From contig NZ_BMRC01000003.1 in the NCBI RefSeq assembly GCF_014648435.1, forward strand, positions 372,001-436,000: 64,000 bases of DNA, written 5' to 3'. Both the position numbers and the translations under genes were made by a program. The DNA is from Nonomuraea spiralis (GTDB lineage Bacteria; Actinomycetota; Actinomycetes; Streptosporangiales; Streptosporangiaceae). Each line of letters starts with the position of its first letter. Position 1 is the first letter of the stretch. Below are positions 57,939-64,000 of the stretch, piece after piece. The notes under the pieces are model-generated. The model searched no databases and was not told the DNA's origin. It saw only the letters and a list, made by a program, of their open reading frames with translations.

Positions 57939-58313
57939 TCAGGTCGTCAGCAGGCCGGCGATGGCCCGCAGGCGGTAGCGGGCCAGGGCGAGGTTCGACC
58001 GTTCCAGGTCGAGACGTACGTAGATGACCAGCGGCCCCTCGAAGACCGTCTCCAGCAGCCGGAGCAGGTGGTGCCCCCGGTCGGTGGTGACGAGCATGTC
58101 GTCGATGCGCACGATCTCGCCGGGACACGTCCGGGTCAGCCCGTCGGTGGTGGCGCGCAGCGCCTCGGTCAGCGCCGCGGCGGACCTGTCGGCGTCCACG
58201 CCGGACGCGCTGCTGAAGGCGACCGCCATACCGCTGGTGCCGTCGACCAGCATGGCGTCGAGCGCGCCCGGTATTGACATGACCTCCGCCAGGCAGGTGT
58301 CCACTCCCAGCAC
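57939..58313 (-). CDS. Roadblock/LC7-like protein, first gene of the operon
   Basis: A 124-residue protein. VLGVDTCLAEVMSIPGALDAMLVDGTSGMAVAFSSASG and the C-terminal DDMLVTTDRGHHLLRLLETVFEGPLVIYVRLDLERSNLALARYRLRAIAGLL follow the Roadblock fold. The final ERSNLALARYRLRAI part is close to NRANLALARHMLKVI in the last gene. GTG 58313 follows GGAGGGAG. It overlaps no neighbour and lies three bases from the DUF4388 gene, so it is operon gene one. It carries no kinase or GTPase motif. Confidence 0.78.
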   Translation of the reverse strand: MLGVDTCLAEVMSIPGALDAMLVDGTSGMAVAFSSASGVDADRSAAALTEALRATTDGLTRTCPGEIVRIDDMLVTTDRGHHLLRLLETVFEGPLVIYVRLDLERSNLALARYRLRAIAGLLTT

Positions 58314-58450
58314 CGCCGTTCTCCCTCCGTCGTGGGACGGGGAAAGCGTAGGGGGCCGCGAGTAGCCAGAAGTCACGCCATTAAACGAGAGATACGTTTT
58401 TATACGGCCAGGGCGAAGAAAACCATCACTAGTGCGGAAATAAGATCAAT

Positions 58451-58801
58451 TCACGAAATTTTCTCGCGATGGCGGAGGATCTCGTGCACGTTCTCCTCGG
58501 CCCACCGCGCGACCACCGAGATCGGCGCGTGCAGCGAACGCCCGAGGTCGGTCAGCGTGTACTCCACCCGCGGCGGCACCTCGGCGAAGACCTCGCGGGT
58601 GAGCAGCCCGTCCAGCTCCATGGCGCGCAACGTCTGCGTCAGGACCTTCGGCGTCACCCCGTTGATACGCCCGCGCAGCGCGGTGAAGCGCATCGGCCCG
58701 TCGATGAGGCTGAGCAGCACCAGCACCGACCACTTGTCGCCGATCCGGTCCAGGACCAGCCTGGTCGGGCAGTTCGGGTCAAAGGCGTCGCCAGTATCCA
58801 T
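58451..58801 (-). CDS. HxlR family winged-helix regulator
   Basis: A 116-residue HxlR/MarR-like regulator: CPTRLVLDRIGDKWSVLVLLSLIDGPMRFTALRGRINGVTPKVLTQTLRAMELDGLLTREVFAEVPPRVEYTLTDLGRSL is the full HxlR winged helix. Cys11 is at the N-terminus, where redox- or aldehyde-sensing HxlR proteins often carry a reactive Cys. ATG 58801 lies 6 bases after TATAAG (58808-58813, minus strand), so the mRNA is leaderless. It is divergent from the NAD(P)H-binding gene and probably represses it through the 58830-58846 repeat. Confidence 0.92.
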   Translation of the reverse strand: MDTGDAFDPNCPTRLVLDRIGDKWSVLVLLSLIDGPMRFTALRGRINGVTPKVLTQTLRAMELDGLLTREVFAEVPPRVEYTLTDLGRSLHAPISVVARWAEENVHEILRHREKIS

Positions 58802-58829
58802 AAGGTACTTATAGCACGATGAAGTAACC

Positions 58830-58846
58830 AGTATCTGTTGGATACT
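58830..58846. promoter_or_regulatory. HxlR operator candidate
   Basis: AGTATC-TGTTG-GATACT is a perfect 6-bp inverted repeat. GATACT also fits the -10 of the NAD(P)H-binding gene, nine bases before its ATG. A second, weaker repeat GTA/TAC surrounds CCATAAGG near the HxlR start. Confidence 0.65.
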
Positions 58847-58855
58847 GTGCTTCTC

Positions 58856-59458
58856 ATGAAGATCCTCGTGTTCGGCGCGACCGGGATGATCGGTCAGCGC
58901 ATCGTCAGCGAACTCATCGAGCGCGGCCACGACGTCACCGGCGTCAGCCGCCGCGGTCCCGTCAAGGGCGACGTCCACGACGCCGCCACGATCGCCAAGG
59001 GGTACGACGCCGTCGTCTCGGCCATCGCCCCGCCGCGCGACGGCACCGAGCCCGAGCCGCCGTTCCTCGCCGCCAACCGCGCCCTCATCGACGGCCTGCG
59101 GGCCGCCGGGGTGAGCCGGGTGGTGATCGTGGGCGGCGCGGGCAGCCTCCAGGTCGCCCCCGGCGTCGACCTGGTCGACACGCCCGGCTTCCCGGAGATC
59201 TACAAGAAGGAGGCCAGGTCCGCGCGGGCCGCGCTCGGGCTCTACCGGGAGGTGACCGACCTGGACTGGACGTACATCTCGCCGGCCGCCGTGATCGAGC
59301 CGGGCGAGCGCACCGGCGTCTACCGGATCGGCCGCGACGACCTGCTGAGCGACGCCGACGGCCGCAGCTTCATCTCGGCCGAGGACTACGCGGTCGCGGT
59401 CACCGACGAACTGGAGGAGAACGCCCACCCGCGCACCCGCATCACGGTCGCCTACTGA
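58856..59458 (+). CDS. NAD(P)H-binding oxidoreductase (NmrA/SDR-like)
   Basis: A 200-residue atypical SDR protein starting MKILVFGATGMIGQRIVSELIERGHDVTGVSR, the GATGxxG NAD(P)-binding fold, with VSRVVIVGGAGSLQV, WTYISPAAVIEPGERTG and DGRSFISAEDYAVAVTDELE. This matches the YwnB/NmrA-like family that often sits next to HxlR regulators and is induced by quinones or electrophiles. I chose ATG 58856 over an upstream TTG. The 3' end overlaps the DUF4032 gene by 7 bases. Confidence 0.9.
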   Translation: MKILVFGATGMIGQRIVSELIERGHDVTGVSRRGPVKGDVHDAATIAKGYDAVVSAIAPPRDGTEPEPPFLAANRALIDGLRAAGVSRVVIVGGAGSLQVAPGVDLVDTPGFPEIYKKEARSARAALGLYREVTDLDWTYISPAAVIEPGERTGVYRIGRDDLLSDADGRSFISAEDYAVAVTDELEENAHPRTRITVAY

Positions 59459-60669
59459 ACGTCCTCGTCCGGTTCGTCGGGCAGCAGCGCCTTCTCGTCG
59501 GGCTTGTGCACCAGCACGTTGTCCACGTACGACTTCACGGCCGTGGCCAGCCCGACGTCGGCGCCCGCCGCCTCCGACAGGTACCAGCGGTGGTCGAGTA
59601 TCTCGTGGAAGAGCTGCGCGGGCTCCAGCTTGCCGCGCAGCTCCGCGGGGATGCCGTCGACCGTCGGGTGGAACACCTCGGCCAGCCAGCGGTGGGCCAC
59701 GATGGACTCGTCCTCGTGCCGCAGCCCCTGGGCCACCCGGTAGCCGTCCAGGTCGTTGAGCAGCCGCCTGGCCTGGTTCTCCTCGACGTCGAGGCCGGTC
59801 AGCCGGAGCAGCCGCCGCTGGTGGTGCCCGGCGTCCACCACCTTCGGCCGGACGATCAGCCGGCCGGTGCCGACCTTGCGCCGCACCATCATCTCGGCGA
59901 CGTCGAAGCCGAGCAGGTTCAGACGGCGGATGCGGTGCTCCACGCGGTGCCAGTCGACCTCGTCGATGATCTCGCTGTCGGTGATCTCGGCCCACAGGCG
60001 GTGGTAGCGGGTGACGATGTCCTCGGCGGTCTCCATGGGGTCGATCGACGGGTGCAGCAGCCCGCCGGCCTCCAGGTCGAGCATCTCGCCGAAGATGTTG
60101 GTGTGGGCCACGTCGATGTCGGTCAGCCGCTGGCCCTCGCTGATCATCGGGTGCATCTCGCCGGTCTCGGCGTCCACCAGGTAGGCGGCGAAGGCGCCCG
60201 CGTCCCTGCGGAAGAGCGTGTTGGACAGCGAGCAGTCGCCCCAGTAGAAGCCGTTCAGGTGCAGGCGCACCAGCAGCACGGCCAGGGCGTCGAGCAGGCG
60301 GGTGAGCGTGTCGGGCCGCAGGGTGCCGGACATCACGGCGCGGTAGGGGAGCGAGAACTGCAGGTGCCGGGTGATCAGCGCGGCGTCCAGGCCCTCGTCG
60401 CGGCCGGTGACGTACGCCACGGGCTCGACGGCCGGGGCGTCCAGGCGGGCCAGGTCCCAGAGGAGCTGGTACTCCCGCTTGGCGTACCGTTCGCTGATCT
60501 CCTTGATCGCGTAGACCTTGCCGGACAGCCGGGCGAACCGCACCACGTGCCGGGAGATGCCGCGCGGCAGATCGACCAGGTGATGCCGGGGCCAGTCCGC
60601 CAGCGGGACGTCCCAAGGAAGGCGGATGAGGTCAGGGTCTCCGAGCGCGCCGGTGATCTGCAGGGGCAT
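59452..60669 (-). CDS. DUF4032 protein with kinase-like fold
   Basis: A 405-residue protein of the actinobacterial DUF4032 family. The first half resembles a lipopolysaccharide-kinase-like fold (HVVRFARLSGKVYAIKEISERYAKREYQLLWDLARLDAPAVEPVAYV, with Lys in AIKEI, and LVRLHLNGFYWGDCSLSNTLF resembling the catalytic HxD-like loop with Asp and Asn). The second half is DUF4032-specific. Whether it phosphorylates anything is unknown. The start is ATG 60669, divergent from the DUF885 gene. Confidence 0.87.
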   Translation of the reverse strand: MPLQITGALGDPDLIRLPWDVPLADWPRHHLVDLPRGISRHVVRFARLSGKVYAIKEISERYAKREYQLLWDLARLDAPAVEPVAYVTGRDEGLDAALITRHLQFSLPYRAVMSGTLRPDTLTRLLDALAVLLVRLHLNGFYWGDCSLSNTLFRRDAGAFAAYLVDAETGEMHPMISEGQRLTDIDVAHTNIFGEMLDLEAGGLLHPSIDPMETAEDIVTRYHRLWAEITDSEIIDEVDWHRVEHRIRRLNLLGFDVAEMMVRRKVGTGRLIVRPKVVDAGHHQRRLLRLTGLDVEENQARRLLNDLDGYRVAQGLRHEDESIVAHRWLAEVFHPTVDGIPAELRGKLEPAQLFHEILDHRWYLSEAAGADVGLATAVKSYVDNVLVHKPDEKALLPDEPDEDVQ

Positions 60670-60692
60670 GACCGTCAGGATAAGGTGCGCAG

Positions 60693-62261
60693 GTGGACGA
60701 GTTTCTCAATTGGTACTTTTCAGACCGTCCGGTCGTCGCCAGCCAACTGGGAGCCGAGGGGTACGACCACACCCTCGGCGACTTCACCGCCGCCGCCTGG
60801 GAGTCCCGCGCCCGCGAAGAGACCCGCTGGATCGAACGCCTCTCGCAGCTGCCGGTAGCCTCCCTCGACGACGCCATCGACAGAGACCTGGTCCTGTCCC
60901 AGCTGCGGGGCTCGGTCGCGCTCGAATCCTGGCCCGAGTGGCGGCGCAGCCCCGGCCCGTACGTCACGGCCGTGTTCAGCTCGCTCTTCAACCCCTTCCA
61001 GCAGCGGCTCAAGCCGGAGGCCGACCTGGTCGCCGCCGCCGTCTCGCGCCTGGCCGAGGTGCCCGGCGTGCTGGCCGCCTGCCAGGCCAACCTGGACCCC
61101 GACCTCGCCGCGCCGCTGCTGGTCACGCGGGGGATCGGCCAGGCGCGTACCGGCCGCAACTTCCTGACCAGGACGCTGCCGTCCATGGTCGCCGACGAGA
61201 CCCTGCGCGCCCGGCTGGCCGCGGCCGCCGAGCCCGCCGCAGAGGCGTTCGACGCGCTGGTCGTCTTCCTCGAAGGCTTCCAGTGCGGCGGCACCTGGCG
61301 GATGGGGGAGAAGCTCTACTCCACGCTGCTGCGCGAGCGCGAGATGCTCGGGTACGGCGCCGCCGAGCTGCACGAGAAGGGCAAGGCGGCCTGGGCCGAC
61401 CTGGACGCCCGCATGCGCCGGGTCGCTCTCGGCGTCAACGGCACCGAGGACTGGCGGGCCGCGATGGAGTCCCTGATGGACGACCATCCGCCGACCCTGG
61501 AGGCCATGCGGGCCGAGTACGAGGCCGAGACCCGCCGGGCCCGCGAGTTCGTCCGCGACCGCGGCCTGGTCACCTTCGCCGAGGGGGAGGAGTGCGAGGT
61601 CCTGCCGTCGGCCGAGTACACCCGCCCGGTGTTGTCCGTCGCCCACTACCTGTCGCCGCCGCCGCTCAGCAGCTCGCGGACGGGCATCTTCTTCGTCCCC
61701 TACACGCCCGACCACTTCACGCCTGAGCAGGTACGCCAGCGGCTGCGGACCAACTCGCGTGCCCAGATGCCCTCGATCGCCGTGCACGAGGCGTACCCGG
61801 GGCACCACTGGCACCTGTCGTACATGGCGGGCAACCCGCGTACGGTCCGCAAGGTCTTCAGGACGCCGTACTTCACCGAGGGCTGGGCGCTCTACGTCGA
61901 GAAGGTGCTGCACGAGCAGGGCTACTTCGACACCCCCGCCACCGAGCTGGCCCACCTGGACTGCCGCATCTTCCGCGCCGCCAGGATCGTCGTGGACACC
62001 GCGCTGCACTGCGAGGACATGTCGATCGAGGAGGCCGAGACGTTCATGGCCACCAAGGCGTCGCTGTCGCCCGGCACCGCCCAGGGCGAGGTGAACCGCT
62101 ACTGCGCCTGGCCGACCCAGGCGCCGTCGTACCTCACGGGGGCCATCGAGATCGACCGCATCCGTGAGTCGTTCAGCGGTTCGGCGCGCGAGTTCCACGA
62201 CCGGATCGCCGGCTCCGGCGGGCTGCCGCTGGGCCTGGCCGAACAGGCCGCGCTGGCCTAG
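60693..62261 (+). CDS. DUF885 metallo-peptidase-like protein
   Basis: A 522-residue DUF885 protein. The metal site is AVHEAYPGHHWHLSY (about 362-376; HExxPGHH) with a downstream Glu in FTEGWALYVEK, the M-type zinc-peptidase pattern of this family. N-terminal DYTLGDFTAAAW-like and SQLRGSVALESWPEWRRSPGPYVTAVF segments match other DUF885 members. Some relatives are reported to hydrolyse peptides. GTG 60693 lies 6 bases after TAAGGT, so it is probably leaderless. The stop overlaps the aldolase gene by 4 bases. Confidence 0.9.
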   Translation: MDEFLNWYFSDRPVVASQLGAEGYDHTLGDFTAAAWESRAREETRWIERLSQLPVASLDDAIDRDLVLSQLRGSVALESWPEWRRSPGPYVTAVFSSLFNPFQQRLKPEADLVAAAVSRLAEVPGVLAACQANLDPDLAAPLLVTRGIGQARTGRNFLTRTLPSMVADETLRARLAAAAEPAAEAFDALVVFLEGFQCGGTWRMGEKLYSTLLREREMLGYGAAELHEKGKAAWADLDARMRRVALGVNGTEDWRAAMESLMDDHPPTLEAMRAEYEAETRRAREFVRDRGLVTFAEGEECEVLPSAEYTRPVLSVAHYLSPPPLSSSRTGIFFVPYTPDHFTPEQVRQRLRTNSRAQMPSIAVHEAYPGHHWHLSYMAGNPRTVRKVFRTPYFTEGWALYVEKVLHEQGYFDTPATELAHLDCRIFRAARIVVDTALHCEDMSIEEAETFMATKASLSPGTAQGEVNRYCAWPTQAPSYLTGAIEIDRIRESFSGSAREFHDRIAGSGGLPLGLAEQAALA

Positions 62262-62896
62262 CCGTCCCGGCGCGGGAACGTCGGGGGGTTGGCCGCGCGG
62301 TCCACGACGGCGGCGAGCTGCTCGTCGGTCAGGACCGCCGGCTTGCCCACCGCGAGCCCGCGCACGTAGACCTCGCACAGCCACTCCAGCAGCCGGGTGG
62401 CCTCGAACGCCTGCTCCATCGTCGCCCCGATGGTCACCCCGCCGTGGTTGGCCATCAGGGCGGCCTGCTTGCCCTCCAGGGCCGCCCGCACGTTGGCGGC
62501 CAGCTCCGGCGTGCCGTACGTGGCGTACTCGGCCACCTTGACGACGCCGCCGAGCAGCAGCGCGTTGTAGTGGACCGGCGGCAGCTCGGTCATCGTGGTG
62601 GCCACGACCGTGCCGAACACCGAATGCGTGTGCACGATCGCCTGCGTGCCCGTCGCCTGGTAGACGGCCAGGTGCATCGGCGTCTCCGACGACGGTTGCA
62701 GCTCGCCCTCGATCAGGTGGCCGTCCGTGTCCACGATCGGGCACATCTCGGGCGTCAGCCGGTCGAGCGCCACCCCGGACGGGGTGACCGCCACCTGGTC
62801 GCCCCGGCGCACGCTCAGGTTGCCCGAGGTGCCGATGACCAGGCCCAGCTCGACGGCGCGCCTGCCGTACTCGCACAACTGCTCGCGGAGGCTCAT
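62258..62896 (-). CDS. Class II aldolase/adducin-family sugar-phosphate lyase
   Basis: A 212-residue protein with GLVIGTSGNLSVRRGDQVAVTPSGVALDRL (phosphate-binding loop), SSETPMHLAVYQATGTQAIVHTHSVFGTVVATT (Glu and HTH zinc ligands), and ANHGGVTIGATMEQAFEATRLLEWLCEVYVRG (third His and helix). This matches L-fuculose-1-phosphate aldolase/ribulose-phosphate epimerase-like enzymes. With the divergent PfkB kinase and TetR nearby it suggests sugar or deoxysugar breakdown (inference). The exact substrate is unknown. Confidence 0.9.
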   Translation of the reverse strand: MSLREQLCEYGRRAVELGLVIGTSGNLSVRRGDQVAVTPSGVALDRLTPEMCPIVDTDGHLIEGELQPSSETPMHLAVYQATGTQAIVHTHSVFGTVVATTMTELPPVHYNALLLGGVVKVAEYATYGTPELAANVRAALEGKQAALMANHGGVTIGATMEQAFEATRLLEWLCEVYVRGLAVGKPAVLTDEQLAAVVDRAANPPTFPRRDG

Positions 62897-62936
62897 GCGA
62901 CCGCAGAGTAGTCGGTCGTCCGAAATACTTCCACTG

Positions 62937-63521
62937 TCAGAGGCGGTCGAGCGCCTGCAACATCAGGCGTTCGAGGTCGACGCGGGTGAGCCGGCCCGGG
63001 TAGAGCAGCAGGTGCAGGCTGAGGCCGTCGACCAGGGCGAGCAGGTGCTCGGCGAGGTCGTCGAGGTTGCCGTCCGCGCGCAGCTCGCCGGCCGTCCTGG
63101 CCTGGCCCAGCAGCTCCCGTACGGCGGCGCGCAGCTCGTCGGCCTCAGCCCGCTGGACCTCGGCCAGTCGCTCCGAGGCGAGGCTGCGGCTCCAGAAGCT
63201 GACCTCCAGCCGGCTCTCCTGGGTACGCTCGCCGTCGAGCGGCAGATTGTCCAGCAGCACCTCGCGCAGGGCGGCCAGGCCCGTGACGCCCTCGACCTTG
63301 CGCGTCAGCCGGGCCCTGATGCGCTGGTGCGACTGGCGCAGCGCGGACAGCAGGATCTCGTCCTTGTCGGCGAAGTAGTGCGCGAGCACTCCGTTGGAGT
63401 AGCCGGCCTCCTTGGCGATGGCCCTGGTGGTGGCGGCGTCGATGCCGTCCCTGACGATCACCCTGCGGGCCGCCGACAGGACCTCCGCCCTGCGCTCATC
63501 GTGATCGACGATCTTCGGCAC
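62937..63521 (-). CDS. TetR family regulator of the aldolase/PfkB cluster
   Basis: A 194-residue TetR repressor: RRAEVLSAARRVIVRDGIDAATTRAIAKEAGYSNGVLAHYFADKDEILLSALRQS is the HTH. I chose GTG 63521 (VPKIVDHD), preceded by AGGGGGGATCC; a longer frame is open to 63557. The C-terminal helical domain carries an acidic/Arg-rich half as in BetI-like TetR proteins. It is divergent from the PfkB kinase (start 63594) and lies just upstream of the aldolase gene on the same strand, so it probably controls both. Confidence 0.9.
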   Translation of the reverse strand: MPKIVDHDERRAEVLSAARRVIVRDGIDAATTRAIAKEAGYSNGVLAHYFADKDEILLSALRQSHQRIRARLTRKVEGVTGLAALREVLLDNLPLDGERTQESRLEVSFWSRSLASERLAEVQRAEADELRAAVRELLGQARTAGELRADGNLDDLAEHLLALVDGLSLHLLLYPGRLTRVDLERLMLQALDRL

Positions 63522-63558
63522 CGGGATCCCCCCTCTTCTCGCGACGACTCCTACCATA

Positions 63559-63587
63559 TTGACTTTTTATTCGGACGTCTGTCTATT
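63559..63587 (+). promoter_or_regulatory. Promoter of the PfkB gene
   Basis: TTGACT (63559-63564), a 17-base spacer and TCTATT (63582-63587), 6-7 bases before ATG 63594. This is a near-consensus leaderless promoter, with the sequence between it and the TetR start available for TetR binding. Confidence 0.6.
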
Positions 63588-63593
63588 TAGTCC

Positions 63594-64000
63594 ATGACCG
63601 TCGCCACGGTCGGCGTGCACATCGTCGACATCCTCGCCAGGCCCGTCGAACACATCCCCGAGGGCCAGGACACCGTACTCGTCGAGCAGATCCGCCTCAC
63701 GGCCGCCGGCGCCGCCGCCGGCACAGCCGTGGACCTGGTCAAACTCGGCAACGACGTGATCACCATGGGCGCGATCGGGGACGACGAGCTCGGCGACTTC
63801 CTGGTGGCCGTCCTCGCCAAGCGCGGCGTGGACGCCTCGCGCCTGGTCCGCAGGGCCGGCGAGCAGACCGCCGCCTCGATCCTGCCCATCCGCCCCGACG
63901 GCGGACGGCCCAGCTTCCACGTACCCGGCGCCAACCTCGGCGTCACCCTCGCCGACCTGGACCTCGACGTACTGCGCCGGGCGCGGGCGATCCACCTGGG
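63594..64000 (+). CDS. PfkB family carbohydrate kinase (3' end cut by window edge)
   Basis: The first 135 codons of a ribokinase-like sugar or nucleoside kinase. It shows VGVHIVDILARPVEHIPEGQD, the GG-region-like TAAGAAAGTAVDLVKLGNDVITMGAIGDDELGDFL and then the lid-region GGRPSFHVPGANL, all typical of the PfkB N-terminal half. The C-terminal ATP-binding and catalytic Asp region lies outside the window. Probable partner of the class II aldolase in sugar breakdown, controlled by the adjacent TetR. Confidence 0.88.
   Translation, partial: MTVATVGVHIVDILARPVEHIPEGQDTVLVEQIRLTAAGAAAGTAVDLVKLGNDVITMGAIGDDELGDFLVAVLAKRGVDASRLVRRAGEQTAASILPIRPDGGRPSFHVPGANLGVTLADLDLDVLRRARAIHL

Noticed and set aside
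56251..58313. Classical actinomycete conservon
   Set aside because: A conservon needs a histidine kinase and an MglA-like GTPase, and neither is present in or next to the operon.

Overview
The window is GC-rich, densely packed DNA with GTG/TTG starts, many apparently leaderless promoters (a TANNNT box about 6-7 bases from the start codon), SecA2, Ser/Thr kinases with secreted-side domains, DUF574-type methyltransferase, DUF5302, DUF4032 and GPGG-motif genes. This set points to an actinomycete chromosome, most likely a filamentous member of the Streptosporangiales or a relative. The genus is inference. I see no plasmid, phage, IS or CRISPR sequence. One tRNA gene (Lys, CTT) is present.

Layout. 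1-4.9 kb: transketolase (cut by the left edge), an SDR oxidoreductase, a small membrane protein, a broken topoisomerase IB gene, a BON protein and a phosphoesterase. 4.9-10.8 kb: a SpoIIE/PP2C phosphatase, a 49-residue GPGG membrane protein, DUF1360, nucleotidyltransferase-like, PRC-barrel and methyltransferase genes, and a DMT exporter behind a leader peptide. 10.9-19.8 kb: SecA2, a VOC protein, a second DMT protein behind a leaderless mini-ORF, a FAD monooxygenase/TetR pair sharing three phased operators, a pseudokinase-WD40 membrane protein and an acetyltransferase. 19.8-27.2 kb: a three-gene acyl-CoA dehydrogenase operon with its TetR and matching operators, a NERD protein, a MoxR/CoxE-type pair and tRNA-Lys. 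27.3-34 kb: a 1289-residue secreted subtilisin-like protease facing two tandem paralogous regulators, then a secreted surface protein. 34.4-40.7 kb: a HerA-SbcD-SbcC-NurA DNA-end processing operon. 40.7-49.7 kb: two tandem Ser/Thr kinases, a two-component system, and a divergent lipoprotein-adaptor-ABC exporter operon. 49.7-54 kb: a lipoprotein, an actin-like protein plus DUF421 pair, a PadR/MFS efflux pair and DUF5302. 54.1-55.3 kb: a c-di-AMP (ydaO/yuaA) riboswitch before a secreted double-psi-barrel-like cell-wall protein. 55.3-64 kb: an alpha/beta hydrolase, a four-gene Roadblock/DUF4388 operon, an HxlR/NAD(P)H-binding pair, DUF4032, DUF885, a class II aldolase with TetR, and a PfkB kinase cut by the right edge.

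How it works together. Much of the window is regulator-target pairs with operators visible between divergent genes (TetR/FAD monooxygenase, TetR/acyl-CoA dehydrogenases, PadR/MFS, HxlR/oxidoreductase, TetR/PfkB). The most system-like units are the Roadblock operon, which has no GTPase or histidine kinase partner in the window, the HerA-Mre11-Rad50-NurA operon, the protease with its twin regulators, and the c-di-AMP-controlled wall protein. Nothing here can be proven undescribed from sequence alone. The best candidates for novelty are the Roadblock/DUF4388 operon, the pseudokinase-WD40 protein and the two exporter leader ORFs.
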